A stretch of 64,000 bases of DNA from Aporrectodea caliginosa. Taxonomy: Eukaryota; Annelida; Clitellata; Crassiclitellata; Lumbricidae. Under the pieces are notes generated by a model. The model was not told where the DNA came from. It was given only the letters and a program-made list of their open reading frames with translations, and ran no database searches. The position numbers and the translations under genes are program-made. Shown one piece after another: positions 51,202 through 62,371 of this stretch; within the stretch, counting starts at the first letter, position 1, and every line of letters starts with the position of its first letter. The stretch spans positions 152,857 to 216,856 of the forward strand of contig JACEVL010000101.1 of NCBI GenBank assembly GCA_020284085.1, given 5' to 3'.

Positions 51202-53979
51202 ATGAATCCCGGGAGCGTTAGGACGAAATGTACTCTGCTGATTTGGATTTTCTGGATTTTACTTTTAAACTGGATTCGTGGGACGTTCGTACATTCGTCC
51301 CTTGTTTATGAAATAACGGAGGAAGCTACGGCCGGAGCGATTGTCGGAAGCATCGTGGCAGATGACCGGAACTTGGCTGAACTGCCGCAGTCTCAGCAGA
51401 GCCTGCTTCGCTTTATTATCCTACAAGGAAACGTCCAACGCAAGAAGAGTCCAGACCAGGTCGTCACGGACTACTTTCAAGTGGAAAAGCGTTCCGGAAC
51501 AATTATAACCGCACAGGTAATTGATAGGGAAGTGATATGCCCGAGAAAAGAGTCGTGCAGAGTTTCTTTCCAAGTCGTCGTTACTCCCGCCGACTATTTT
51601 CGGGTTATTCCCATCCAGATTGAAGTTCTAGACCTCAACGATAACCGCCCAGTTTTTCCAAACGACGGAAAATTTTCTGTGCTCATCCCCGAGTCTATTT
51701 TTCCAGGTACAATTATCCCCATCCCACATGCAACGGATCCAGACAGTCCAGGCAATGGGGTCATTAGATACGCACTCACGCCGGCAACAGACAAATTCGA
51801 CCTTCGCACTAAAGCACAGGCAGCGTCACCTACCTCACTTCACTTAGGCCTAATCGTCACAAATGCTCTGGATTACGAAAATGAGAAGGCCTACGTTTTC
51901 GACATAACGGCTTTCGATGGGGGAGACCCATGTCAGACGGGTGTTCTAACCGTTATCATCGCGATCGAAGACGTCAATGATAATGGCCCGATTTTTGAAA
52001 AGACTTCCTACTCCGTGCATTTGTCAGAGGGTCGAATCGGAACTCCGCCCGCCAGTCTGCTTCGCGTTTTCGCTGAGGATTTCGATTCAGGCGAAAATGG
52101 CCGCGTTTTCTACAGATTAGCGGAAACGGAAGAAGATCCACTTACGTCCTCTGCTTCCGTTTCTCCGTTTTCCTTGAACGAAACAACGGGAGAATTGCTT
52201 TTCATCGGCTCAAATCCAATCGATCGAGAAACGAATCCTGAATTCACACTCGTTGTTCTGGCGTCAGATGGCGCCAACGTCAACCGCATGACGTCATCGG
52301 CGAGCGTCTTCGTCATCGTCGATGACGTCAACGATAATTTCCCGCGCATATCTGTTGACAGTCTGACGTCGGATGACGTGGCTGAGGTCATCGAAGGGTC
52401 AAAATTGGGAACATTTGTGGCTCTTGTTGTTGTGTCGGACATTGACGAAGGAGAAAACTCATTAACGACGTGCAGTTTGTTTGATGGATACGGTTACGAT
52501 ACTGACCAGTTTCGATTGGTTGAATTTGACCTTAACAATTACAAACTTGTCACTGCGGCAGAGATGGACAGAGAAACAACGGAGTGTCACAACCTAACAA
52601 TCAGCTGCATCGATCGCGGTGTTCCAGCCCTTCACAGTTATCACCATCTTACGATTCTCGTTCGAGATATCAACGACAACAGCCCCGTATTTCAGACAAC
52701 GTTCTATAACTTCACCATTCGGGAAAATAATATGAAAAGTGACGTAATAGCTGAAACATTGCTACACGTATCTGCATCTGACGCTGACTTGGGTGAGAAC
52801 TCTAGTATCTTATACTCCATTGTGGACAGTGACAGCTGGGGTTTCGTCATAGACTCAAACAACGGAACCATATCAACAGCGCGTGCTTTTGTCGACCGCG
52901 AGAGGGCAGCTGACATTGTGATCAACGTGGTCGCCACTGACCAGGGTCAGTCTCTTCGTAGATCGTCCACTGCCACTGTCCGCTTTCGGGTCCTCGATGC
53001 AAACGACGAAGTACCAGTCTTTGTTCAGTCTCTCTACGAATTCAGCGTCGATGAGAACCAGTCGCCTGGAACGGTCGTAGGCTGTGTTTCCGCCGTCGAC
53101 CAAGATGCTGAACCGCCTCAGAATGTCCTCCGATACTCTCTGATCTACCACCAGAACCTCAGCGAGCTGTTCCGGATCGACCATGAAAGCGGAGTGATCG
53201 TAACGACTGAGGTTCTGGATCGCGAGGCACATCCGGTCTACCATCTGACCGTCGTAGCCGCTGATCTCGGATCTCCCTCTCTCTCCGCTCAAGCGACGCT
53301 CACTGTGACCGTCTCTGACCTCAACGACAACCCACCTATCATCGACTTCCCATCGCCTGAAAACCCCTTCATAGAGATCCACTGGAACCCTGCTTCTCGA
53401 ACGGAAACAACGACAAGGATTCTCGCTCGCGACCTCGACTCCGGCAGAAACGCCCAGCTGCGCTACTCCGTGGAACCCTTGGACTCCGCGGTCACTGATC
53501 CGTTTTCAGCAACCATTGATTCCAGTTCCGGACTACTGCGTTTCGTTCCGGAACCCAGGGACCGGAACAGAGAACGCAGAATAAGAGTGGTCGTAACGGA
53601 CATGGGAGATCCACCGTTGACTGCGTCGGTGGAAGCAAGCATCTTGTTTTTGCTGAGCAACAGGACGCGGTCGGGCGTGACCGTCACAAAGTACCAGACG
53701 GATGAGAAGGAAGTCGTTTGGATGAATGAATCGGATCCTGCAGCAGCAGCCAGTCGTAACGTCGTCATTCTGCTTGTCGTTCTAGCCGTGTCTGGCGCAA
53801 GTGTTGCCCTCCTCTTAACTGGCATCTTCTGTCTCATCTTCCGTTCGAGGTCAAGATATTTGTCTGCTACTGCTGCTGCTGCTACTGCCAAGCTTGATGA
53901 TAAACAACTTATTGCATACTCACCATCGATAACTACTCGACCGCTCAATAGAGTCAATACATGTATATACCAACCTTAA
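51202..53979 (+). CDS. protocadherin-like protein, single exon
   Basis: 925 codons. Residues 12-25 are hydrophobic (TLLIWIFWILLL), a likely signal peptide. Seven cadherin repeats follow. Linker motifs: DLNDN at about 144, DVNDN 257, DVNDN 375, DINDN 489, DANDE 599 (altered), DLNDN 706; the seventh repeat has no such motif before the membrane, as usual. DxDxGxN sites include DPDSPGN, DFDSGEN, DIDEGEN, DADLGEN and DLDSGRN. DRE motifs recur. A transmembrane helix (VVILLVVLAVSGASVALLL) lies at about 852-878, followed by a basic stop-transfer (RSRSRY) and a 45-residue tail with an Ala run. Such proteins mediate calcium-dependent cell adhesion at the cell surface. A large uninterrupted ectodomain exon is normal for protocadherins. 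The short tail may be real, or further tail exons may be spliced from an internal donor; none was identified. Confidence 0.93.
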   Translation: MNPGSVRTKCTLLIWIFWILLLNWIRGTFVHSSLVYEITEEATAGAIVGSIVADDRNLAELPQSQQSLLRFIILQGNVQRKKSPDQVVTDYFQVEKRSGTIITAQVIDREVICPRKESCRVSFQVVVTPADYFRVIPIQIEVLDLNDNRPVFPNDGKFSVLIPESIFPGTIIPIPHATDPDSPGNGVIRYALTPATDKFDLRTKAQAASPTSLHLGLIVTNALDYENEKAYVFDITAFDGGDPCQTGVLTVIIAIEDVNDNGPIFEKTSYSVHLSEGRIGTPPASLLRVFAEDFDSGENGRVFYRLAETEEDPLTSSASVSPFSLNETTGELLFIGSNPIDRETNPEFTLVVLASDGANVNRMTSSASVFVIVDDVNDNFPRISVDSLTSDDVAEVIEGSKLGTFVALVVVSDIDEGENSLTTCSLFDGYGYDTDQFRLVEFDLNNYKLVTAAEMDRETTECHNLTISCIDRGVPALHSYHHLTILVRDINDNSPVFQTTFYNFTIRENNMKSDVIAETLLHVSASDADLGENSSILYSIVDSDSWGFVIDSNNGTISTARAFVDRERAADIVINVVATDQGQSLRRSSTATVRFRVLDANDEVPVFVQSLYEFSVDENQSPGTVVGCVSAVDQDAEPPQNVLRYSLIYHQNLSELFRIDHESGVIVTTEVLDREAHPVYHLTVVAADLGSPSLSAQATLTVTVSDLNDNPPIIDFPSPENPFIEIHWNPASRTETTTRILARDLDSGRNAQLRYSVEPLDSAVTDPFSATIDSSSGLLRFVPEPRDRNRERRIRVVVTDMGDPPLTASVEASILFLLSNRTRSGVTVTKYQTDEKEVVWMNESDPAAAASRNVVILLVVLAVSGASVALLLTGIFCLIFRSRSRYLSATAAAATAKLDDKQLIAYSPSITTRPLNRVNTCIYQP

Positions 53980-53989
53980 TTATTCATAT

Positions 53990-54285
53990 GGGTTTCGTGA
54001 TTGTCTAGTGGTTATATCTGAACTCGCAACCGAGAGGTCGGGGTTCAAATTGCCGCCAGGGCAGAAGTTTGTTTCGAGATTTCTACTCCACCCGCACCCC
54101 TTATCCAACTCGGCTATAATGAGTACACTGACCGTACACTGTCGGTGGGAAGATGAGACGGTGAGGGAGAGGATCGGCCCCCACCCTTATATGCCGAGGT
54201 TATGACAATGAAGTCGCTAACATTTCATACCTATGGATGCCTTATATATAGGGCTAGCTTAAGGGACTGCTTTTCTCTCTTCTGC
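53990..54285 (+). repeat. tRNA-derived SINE (family B)
   Basis: TTGTCTAGTGGTTATATCTG head, GGGGTTCAAATTGCC B-box, and the same body as 4836-5110. It starts about ten bases after the protocadherin stop codon, so it forms part of that 3' UTR. Confidence 0.8.
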
Positions 54286-54388
54286 TGATTTGTATAGGAG
54301 TAGATGTGTTTGCGGGTCCTGTTATTAACCACTAGCCGACCTCGTACATTAAAGGCTTCGAAATTATCATGTTAGCCATACAGGAAGT

Positions 54389-54393
54389 GACGA

Positions 54394-54476
<83 letters not shown>

Positions 54477-54502
54477 ATTATGATGATGATGATGATGATG
54501 AT

Positions 54503-54555
<53 letters not shown>

Positions 54556-54560
54556 TGATG
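54389..54560. repeat. (GAT)n / (GACGAT)n microsatellite
   Basis: About 28 GAT units, a short break at 54475, then GATGAT and GACGAT alternation. Poly-Asp/Met frames through it are artefacts. Confidence 0.97.
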
Positions 54561-54574
54561 ATCTTTGTTTATTA

Positions 54575-54965
54575 CTTCAACATGAACAGAGTATGATTAC
54601 CAGTCAAATTATGAACGGATGATTACAAGTTATTAAGTAAGTAAGTAAGTAAGTATATTCTTTATTTATCCAACTGCATAACCGCACTTTGGTTTACATC
54701 AAATTACACATTATAAAGCATTCTTGTTAAAAAACGTTTTTCTCATTAAGTTGTCAGCCTGTGGGACAATTCGGTCATGTGGTCTGAGACGCAGGGAATA
54801 GGGAAGGGTCTTTACAGGAGGGAGGAGCGGGTTCAGAACATGGCCGGGGTCCGCCAAGGCAACAGTAAAGAATACAGGAGCCGCATTTAACTGTATGGCA
54901 GCCATGCAAGATGCCCATCTGTCCTACTGTTAATTTTACCAACGCCACCTGGCGAATGAAAGGCT
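54575..54965 (-). repeat. diverged SINE family E fragment, interrupted
   Basis: TATGAACGGATGATTACAAG and GCCGCATTTAACTGTATGGC match parts of 25030-25120. Between them, 54636-54880 holds an unrelated (AAGT)n start and CGCACTTTGGTTTACATC, a repeat end also seen near 13990 and 59790. Confidence 0.55.
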
Positions 54966-55073
54966 GAAGCAAGCTGCGACCCAGTATGTTACAACATGTA
55001 CACAATGCATACATACTGTATTCTTATAGATACAAAGTACATACATAATACATAAATGCATAGATACAATACA

Positions 55074-55461
55074 TACACGGTGGTTCAATGAAAAGTAAGC
55101 CAAACTTTGTATTTCATATAAGTACTTCTAACATGAAAACAGTATGTCTGTCTCCGGCTGTCTGGGTTTGTGTCTATCTGTCTGTCTCCTTGTGTTTGTC
55201 TCCTTATGTCTGTCTTTGTCTGTCTGTCTGCCACTACCAATGACGCGGCAACGTTTTCTTCGGAAATTGCTAGTTTCTTGTTTATGTTTTCTATCGTATT
55301 ATCGTCTGCTTTTTTGAGTAGGAAATATCAACCGGAAGTCATTAAAATAAAAAAAGTAATTATGTGCATACTTTATTTTGAAAATATTATTAATAAAATA
55401 TAGTTCAAGTTTTAATATTTGTTTATAAAGTTTGGCTTACTTTTTATTGAACCACCGTGTA
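55074..55461. mobile_element. mariner/Tc1-like MITE, 384 bp, TA target
   Basis: The element 55076-55459 has long inverted ends: CACGGTGGTTCAATGAAAAG and AAGTTTGGCTTACTTTTTAT...ACCACCGTG, about 33 bp with few mismatches. TA flanks both sides (55074-55075, 55460-55461). The interior has a CTGT-rich patch and no transposase. Confidence 0.85.
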
Positions 55462-55560
55462 TATGCCATGCACGTACGTATGTATATATGTAGGCCTACC
55501 CATATACACATATAGATAAACAGTACATACATACATGCACACATAATAATATATATAATA

Positions 55561-55800
55561 TTTTCGTTTATTGAAACAATCCGGTTGACAAACCGCAACC
55601 GGTTACAGTATACAATTATGCAATTGAAACAATTCACAAGAACACAAACGACAGAAGACATAAACCTTAACTACTAACAGAACAGACAGCCTGCAATACA
55701 CGGCGCTAATAGCAGCCTACAAATCATGTCCGCCCTACGGGACTCGAACTCGATCGGTACCTCTCGCTCTCTATGTCAGTGTGTTATCCAATGCGCTATC
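55561..55800 (-). repeat. SINE family D, reversed
   Basis: The reverse complement gives TGCGCTATCGGCAT side and CGATCGAGTTCGAGTCCCGT, then GGCTGCTATTAGCGCCGTGT and AGGCTGTCTGTTCTGTTAGT, ending CAACCGGTTGCGGTTTGTCA. More complete at its 3' end than the 5185 copy. Confidence 0.75.
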
Positions 55801-55808
55801 GGCATAAG

Positions 55809-55846
55809 CACACACACACACACACACACACAACACACACACAAAC
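55809..55846. repeat. (CA)n microsatellite
   Basis: Short CA run with one interruption. Confidence 0.95.
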
Positions 55847-56727
55847 ACATGTATATAGTAGGCCTAATTCTGAGGTGTACGTTACTGTGGTATAGTCGCT
55901 TTGATGTATAGGCGGCTTAAACAAATAATTATAAGCTCGCGGCATATATATAGGCGCTATCGTATTTAGACCTCGTATACAACCAGTATGCTGGTTGTGC
56001 TCATCTGAATCACGTTTACAACGTCTTCAAAGGCCTCTCCATAATGAGCGTGTCTGCCGTGTCAGAAGACTTAACGCCCGACAATCATCGGGCCGTAAAT
56101 AAGTTTCGAAGATGTATTTGAATGCAGAAAACTCATTAAACCCAGATCACGTACGTCGAGTATCACTTACACCTGCATTAGGTTGAGAGCTGGTGGTATA
56201 TCGGGAGAAAATGCTGTGCTAATCGACTGGTATACCATAAATATACTGCATGGTGGGGAGGTGAGAAACATGTGAAAGTTATGACAGAAGTTGACATTTG
56301 ATCCGGGGGAGGAACTGCCAGTGGACAGGCTTGTAGGAGAGAGAAGCCTAATACTCGTTCCCAAGGGAGGTATCTGACATCGCCTCAATGGCCAAAGGCT
56401 CAGGACATAACCAGTGCTGGAACAGAATAGATAGTCAGGATGATTGTTTAAATAGAATAGTAAATAGTATCGGTAGGAAACCATTTAAATAGTATATAAA
56501 ATAGCAAAGAGAGCTGTGGACTGTTGCAAATACCACATGTCTGTTTAAAAACCATTTAGCTATTACAGATAATTGTTTAAAGGCTTGCATAATTGCATTT
56601 TCTTCTGTATACTAACATTCAGTTTAGTTCTGGTTAGCTTTAACTTAAATGATCGATTGGTAGGAGTTTCAGAAACATAGAGGTAATATATTATGTTAAC
56701 TAGAATTAAAGAACTTAAAATTAATAA
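55847..56727. other. no gene seen
   Basis: No supported exon. One 105-codon minus-strand frame (56167-56484) shows no recognisable domain. Confidence 0.3.
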
Positions 56728-57066
56728 CAAGCCAGCAGTGGCGTAACTAGGGGTTTGTGCGCCCGGGGGCAAGAATTTCCTGAACATTTTTTTCTCACTT
56801 CCGCCAAAATTTCTGATGACCTTTTTTTTTTTTTTTTTTCTTTTTTTCCTGTTTTTAAGAAGAAACTTGTCAAATATCATTTTGCCCCCTGCCCCCTGGC
56901 CTGTGCGCCCCCACACTCACGTACAAAAACTTTATTTATTTTTACTATTTTTCTATTTTTACCTGATTTCTTTAACAAAAACACATTTTCAGACCTAATT
57001 TTGCGCCCCCGTCCTGCGCCCGGGGGCGGCCGCCCCCTGCCCCCTCGTTACGCCACTGCAAGCCAG
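56728..57066. mobile_element. hAT-type MITE, 323 bp, with 8-bp target duplication
   Basis: The element 56736-57058 begins CAGTGGCGTAACTAGGGG and ends CCCCTCGTTACGCCACTG. CAAGCCAG flanks both sides (56728-56735, 57059-57066). Subterminal GCGCCCGGGGGC is repeated inverted near the right end. Contains a T run at 56821-56840. Same TIR group as 8677-8866. Confidence 0.93.
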
Positions 57067-57590
57067 TAGTTTTAAAAGTAAATTTATTCTCTGAATATTG
57101 GTGATTTACTATTTACTAGCATTTAGCCTGAAATAAATAGTAAATAGGCACATACTATTTTCGAACAGGGTCTCTTCATTGTCCTTTTCCCCCGTACCCC
57201 AATAGGCAGAACCACGCTTTCTTTGTGGTGGACCTCTGACCTGGAATGGCCTCCCTCTGGAGCTTCACCTCTTTCCAAGACATTCTCTCCTATGTTCTTT
57301 TCTCACGTTAACCCTTTAACGGTGAGCTGCATTGGTTTCCCTTTCCCAGTCGCTTTCAGTACACTCTCGTCGTTAGAGTGTTAAGACTGTTCTCTTTAGC
57401 CGTGCTGGAGTTGGAGTTATGAATGAATGAATGAATTAAATACTATTTCACCTGTCCTTTTACATAAGTATTTTAAACAGTGAAGTATAGTCATGAACTA
57501 TTTAAATAGTATTTACTATTTAACTAGTACACTGGATATAACTGCTATGCTAGACTACATTCTAACTAACTTTAGTGGTGCGACACACAG
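57067..57590. other. no gene seen
   Basis: AT-rich, a short (AATG)n at 57418-57436. No exon. Confidence 0.3.
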
Positions 57591-57596
57591 TGGTGC

Positions 57597-57597
<1 letters not shown>

Positions 57598-57655
<58 letters not shown>

Positions 57656-57656
57656 C

Positions 57657-57691
<35 letters not shown>

Positions 57692-57700
57692 CACACACAG
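57598..57700. repeat. (CA)n microsatellite, about 100 bp
   Basis: CA repeats with two single-base interruptions; a preceding AGTGGTGCGACACA is duplicated at 57576-57600. Confidence 0.97.
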
Positions 57701-57997
57701 GATAAACAGTTTTAAAAGTCTAACTTAATATACAGATTATAAATACATAAATACGTATAGCAGAAAATTAATGTCAAATCATTACTGTAATGCAAACAAA
57801 ATTAGCTTATAACACAGTGATAACATTGATGCTGTAGGATTTCCTCTAGAAGGAAATATAAATAGAAGAGCTAACAATAGAAGAAAAGTAGGCCTACAGA
57901 TTGGTAAAAAACTTTGACAGAACCAAATAACTAAGCAGAACAAACCAATAACGTCTATGACACTCTATGAAATAAAAGGACTAAATTGTCCAAAGCT

Positions 57998-58951
57998 TCA
58001 CAAGTTGTCTGATATTTGGCAATATTTCAGACTTAATTCGAATAGTTTTTCTGCAGCTTCATCATTCATGGCAAATGAACTCGGCTTTTCCAGATGGCAA
58101 TCGGAAAAGTACTGACCAGTCATTCCTTCAACCTCACTCGATACTGCGAGAAAGATACTCGTCTGGGCGCCTTCCTCTGCCGTTCGAAAGAATAACTTTG
58201 ATAAAGCAATCATACCGATTCGATATAGCAGAGGAAGTTTTTGGAAAATGGCTGTCTGAACTGCACCAGGATGGAGAGCATTCACAGTCACTCCAGTTGC
58301 TTCCAGTCTCTTGCCAAGGTATCTTGTAAACAAAATTTGCTCCAGTTTGTTATCTGAATACACACGTTTTTCACTATAGTACTTATCTGCATTAAGGTTT
58401 CCCAAATTGAGCTTCCCAAACCATCCGTGCGCAGCTGATGAAACGTTGACAATTCGACTTGGAGCTGACTTCTTCAGTAAATCAAGAAGCAACATTGTAA
58501 GAAGAAAATGTCCCAGGTAGTTAGTAACGAATGTGATTTCAAATCCCTCTTCAGTTCTCTGGAGTAGTGGAACTCCAGGCATGCCAGCGTTGTTGATAAG
58601 GATATCGAGCCTCGACTCAGTTGTCAGAATATCTTTAGCAAAACTCCTAACCGAAGCCAGTGAACTGAGGTCAAGTTTTCGTACGTCGATGTTGTGATTG
58701 CCGGTTTCTTTTCGTATTGAGGTCGCTGCCGAATTTGCTGTCTCTAAATTTCGACATGCCATGATGACACGCGCGTTTCTTCGTGCGAGATCAAGGGCAG
58801 TAAAGTAACCGATGCCCTTATCACATCCAGTTATGATGACCGTTTTGCCAGACAGATCGGTTTTACTCGAACAGGTTCCTTTGACGAACCTCATTCGTAA
58901 GCAGTACAGTAAGTACATCAAAGCTAAAAACGCAAAAACCCACTCAGCCAT
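57998..58951 (-). CDS. retinol-dehydrogenase-like short-chain dehydrogenase (SDR), intronless
   Basis: 317 codons in one exon from ATG 58951. Residues 4-18 are a hydrophobic N-terminal anchor, suggesting an ER or mitochondrial membrane enzyme. The Rossmann nucleotide motif TGCDKGIG is at 41-48, NNAG at 120-123, the catalytic Ser in NVSSAAH at about 172, and YSDNK at 198-202 (Tyr/Lys of YxxxK). R67 after the second beta strand (CRN) fits NADP(H) preference. Length matches RDH11/12/13/14 (about 316-336 residues), which interconvert retinal and retinol or reduce lipid aldehydes. The exact orthologue cannot be told. All key residues are present. Lack of introns may mean a retrocopy or a lineage-specific intronless gene. 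No poly(A) remnant or target duplication was noticed. No neighbour suggests an operon-like partner. Confidence 0.92.
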   Translation of the reverse strand: MAEWVFAFLALMYLLYCLRMRFVKGTCSSKTDLSGKTVIITGCDKGIGYFTALDLARRNARVIMACRNLETANSAATSIRKETGNHNIDVRKLDLSSLASVRSFAKDILTTESRLDILINNAGMPGVPLLQRTEEGFEITFVTNYLGHFLLTMLLLDLLKKSAPSRIVNVSSAAHGWFGKLNLGNLNADKYYSEKRVYSDNKLEQILFTRYLGKRLEATGVTVNALHPGAVQTAIFQKLPLLYRIGMIALSKLFFRTAEEGAQTSIFLAVSSEVEGMTGQYFSDCHLEKPSSFAMNDEAAEKLFELSLKYCQISDNL

Positions 58952-59138
58952 CTTGAACTAGAGTTTGCTTTCAACACTTTTATTCGCAAGCTCGCTATAG
59001 GCCTACCAATGACGCCGCTGTAATCTTTGCCCAGGTCACGAAATCGAAAACACTTAATTAGGCCTAAGTCAAGGTTTCTGTGGCCTAGTTATTAGCCTAC
59101 ATATATTACAGTTATTGAGCATTATTTATTGGTCCTTG
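58952..59138. other. upstream flank of the SDR gene
   Basis: Contains the minus-strand 5' flank. No TATA or other named element is convincing. Confidence 0.3.
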
Positions 59139-59509
59139 GGGGTCGTCCATTAATTATGTCAACAAATTTTAGGCCTTTTTGACCCCCTCCCCTTGTCAAC
59201 AACTGTCAAACATTGACGGACCCCCAAAAATTATGTCAACAATCCCAGAACCCCCCCCCCACCAGCAGCATAGCCAGACTGAATTGTTTTCTCAATGACC
59301 TTTATTTTAGAGATTTGAACTCCGATGACCTTTTTTAGACATTTTTTTGGATGACCTTTTTTTAGTCTTTCGCTACCTTTTTGGGATTCATTGGGGAAAA
59401 ATGTGTTGACGTCAACTTCAACCGAACTCCTCTCCCTCTGTCAACAACTGTCAAACTTTTCCAAACCCCCTCCCCCTATTTGTTGACATAATTAATGGAC
59501 GACCCCTTG
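59136..59509. mobile_element. terminal-inverted-repeat MITE, about 368 bp
   Basis: The element 59139-59506 begins GGGGTCGTCCATTAATTATG and ends ATAATTAATGGACGACCCC, with a shared TTG at both flanks. Inverted ends of about 28 bp. A second inner pair (TTGTCAACAACTGTCAAAC) appears in both halves. The superfamily is unclear; ends resemble those at 62372. Confidence 0.75.
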
Positions 59510-60268
59510 GCTGCTATAAGTGTTTTAACACAGAGAAGGCCTATGTATTTACAAATACATTTTTCGTAACCAGAGCGTAGCCAGAGCAGTCATACAGGTA
59601 ACCAGCGCAGAGCGTGATTTAAATTCTCAGCAGAGCAAAACTTCTGGGAGCTCTGAGGGAGGGCAACGACCACGGCAAAAGTTTTTTTACCAGGGTAATT
59701 TCTCTGCTGTAGCGCCGCCACGCGTAGCCTATTTATCTGGTGATCACAAATTCATTACGTTCATGAACAAATCCAGACCTAATTAAGTAAGTATAAGTAA
59801 ATAATAGGCCTATCTTTTATTGCACCATGCAATTGCTAACCGCATTTTGGTTTATATTCTACAATGGCCTATAATCACAAATGTTAGCCTACATTTTAAT
59901 TTCAAACTGTGCAGTGTAGGCCTACTGTAACAGTGCTTTGGTCAAGACTCAAGAGTGAAGCATCCTAATAGGCCCTAATAATACATGTTTTACGGGCCAC
60001 GTACTGTCAGCAGCGGGTGTAACTCTGTTATGAGCACGAGGACGCATAGAGTAGGCCTATTAATTATAGTTGGTTTTTCCGGGGATAATAGTCCATGCAG
60101 TAGCCTACGTGAGCAGGGTCGTTAATTATGGCCGAGAAGAGACGGGAGTCTGCGCACTGACATAGTTATTCGAAGCTTTTAAAGTAAACTATTAGGCCTA
60201 CAGTGACGAGTTTGATGCTATCGCTCGCAACTAGCTGAATAGCCTAGGCTACGTTAGGAGAATCTTGT
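59510..60268. other. no gene seen
   Basis: Three TAGGCCTA octamers or more and one repeat end near 59785-59850 (TGCAATTGCTAACCGCATTT). No exon. Confidence 0.3.
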
Positions 60269-60446
60269 ATTATACCCATAGGCGTAGCTACATGGAGGCA
60301 CGAGGAAGCAGTTGCCTTCTCTTGCTTTCTTTATATAGCCTACTGGAACTTCTATTGACTAATGACTCCAATAACCAGAATTTTGTCAATGTTTTGTGAA
60401 GTTGCCTCCTCTTGAATTTAAGTCTGGCTACGCTCCTGATTATACC
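60269..60446. mobile_element. hAT-type MITE, 162 bp, with 8-bp target duplication
   Basis: The element 60277-60438 begins CATAGGCGTAGCTAC and ends GTCTGGCTACGCTCCTG. ATTATACC flanks both sides (60269-60276, 60439-60446). Body related to the intronic MITEs at 23810 and 35100. Confidence 0.85.
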
Positions 60447-62036
60447 CTGTATAATTGGTACCCACTTCTAAACTCGGTTTAGCCTATTCGTTAATTGCAT
60501 TTAATCCACCATTAGGCGGGACTGGGATAAATTAGTCTGTAGACTCACTGTACTGTTCCTCTCAATAATATTTCTCAGCAGTTAAAAACTTTAACATCCT
60601 AACGATTTTTAAAGTCTAATTTTCAAGGAACTCGTATGTTTATTTGTTTTTAACCCCACCGTTACGCGGGGCTGAGATAAATTAGTCTATAGACTCATTG
60701 TAATGTTCCTCTCCACGGAAATCTTTAGTAAAAGGCGAAAGATTTATTCGTGGATTGAAGAGAAACCAGAGTTAACAACGGGTTTGATTTGATTAATCAT
60801 CAGTTTAATGACATCTCATGACAACATCTGCCGCTGACGTCATATCAAACATTGTACATTGGCAATATTACAAACAGCATGCACATTTAACATTTCGACT
60901 ATACATGTACTTATCATGATTTTCTATACATTGTTCAAGTAGCTTTCATATTTGAGTCTCAGTTGTATTTAGTAGCAATGTATGGCCATCCAACAATCAT
61001 TTGTGCTAATAAATTCAAACATTTCTATCAGATATTCAGGCTAAGTGTCAGAGTGTTTTTTCAGTAGGCTTAGATAAACACCATTTATTAACAAGAAATG
61101 CAGTTTTGCATACTACATACATATAAGTTTATGTATATATACACACACATATAATATAGGCGAATGTATCTAAGAGACATAGTATTATATACATAGATCG
61201 ATAGTGAAACATGAACAGCACGTAGCATTTTATGGCTGTGTGGTGTATACATCGGTGTATTTTATTCACACCAATTTACACCAGACGATGTCACGCCCCC
61301 TATAGTTGTTCCCACCCCTCTAGTCAAATTTTCCCCACTTCCCCAAACACGCGCGTGACTCCGCCTATATGTAGCCTACATTTTAAACACAATATTCATT
61401 TGTATATACACAAACCAGTGAACATAGATATTTTAGACAAAATAACCTAAATGTAGTGCCTAAAAGGTAACTGGCCCCGTGGGTGGGTTTTTTTATACAG
61501 TTTTGTTACATTTTCATTAACACAGTAACGTAATAATCTACTAGTTGACAATTTAATGAGTGTCCTATCTCTATTTTTAATATGCAGAGTAGTCTGTAAT
61601 GATACAGTGGCTTAGTGAGAATTTGGTCCCGAGTATTGCTTTACGCGGGGCATCCTGATCAGTCGACAGATTTTCTGCCTCGTACCTCTGCATAGACATG
61701 CCATGAGGTGCGTCGCCTCGTGGTACCATCATCGAACCGGAGCTCGTATGAGCGGTGTGGGAGGATACGATACTGATATTTCTAGACAACAACGGGATGT
61801 TTTCCGGGTGTACTTAAATGTCATTGGATGTGTTTAAAAAGGTGTTAAGAAGAAAAAGCAGTAAAATTCTAATAGCATCTGAAAGTTATGAAAAACTGTC
61901 TTCTTTAAGCTGAAAATAGTTAATTCAGATTTTTTGTGGAATAAAAGTAAAGTTATTGTTAAAGTCTTATATTTATTATTTAGATAATAATCGTATGGAA
62001 TCAGGTTGATGTACTAAAGTAGTTTAAACGCAAGAA
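60447..62036. other. no gene seen
   Basis: AT-rich; duplicated phrase GGGACTGGGATAAATTAGTC / GGGCTGAGATAAATTAGTC near 60517 and 60668 with following ACTCATTGTA, showing a diverged direct repeat of about 150 bp. Otherwise empty. Confidence 0.35.
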
Positions 62037-62105
62037 AATGCGACACCTAGTGATTAATATGGAATATATTTTCTAAGTTCCATATTAGTCACCAGGTGTT
62101 GCATT
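62037..62105. repeat. 28-bp inverted repeat with 13-nt loop (pre-miRNA-like)
   Basis: The arms 62037-62064 and 62078-62105 pair with one A/C mismatch and two G-U wobbles when read as plus-strand RNA. The arms include GACACCTAGTGATTAATATG and its partner. Total 69 nt. No flanking target duplication seen. Confidence 0.75.
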
Positions 62106-62371
62106 CTCATAAATTTTAACAGAATAATAATATTGTTGTCTTCTGTTTTTGACAAGGAATTTGTTTTATTTAGCCTATTCTCCCTTCCCACATACGCCAA
62201 GTCTATCTCTCTCCATGAGTCCATGTACTTGAAAATTGCTGCAAAATCTATGTGACCAAAGCGTTTAAATTCTTCGCATCCGCCTGCGCCTTCCCTAGAG
62301 ACACACACGATTTGTTGAACATGTCATCTGGGGACATGGCAGTTATTTCGGCATGAAGGAATGAGTGGGTA

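Noticed and set aside
54369..54596. Poly-Asp / Met-Thr frame
   Set aside because: Translation of a (GAT)n microsatellite.
56167..56484. 105-codon minus-strand frame
   Set aside because: Ser/Pro-rich, no conserved motif, no splice evidence.
58075..58329. 84-codon plus-strand frame
   Set aside because: Antisense shadow of the SDR gene.
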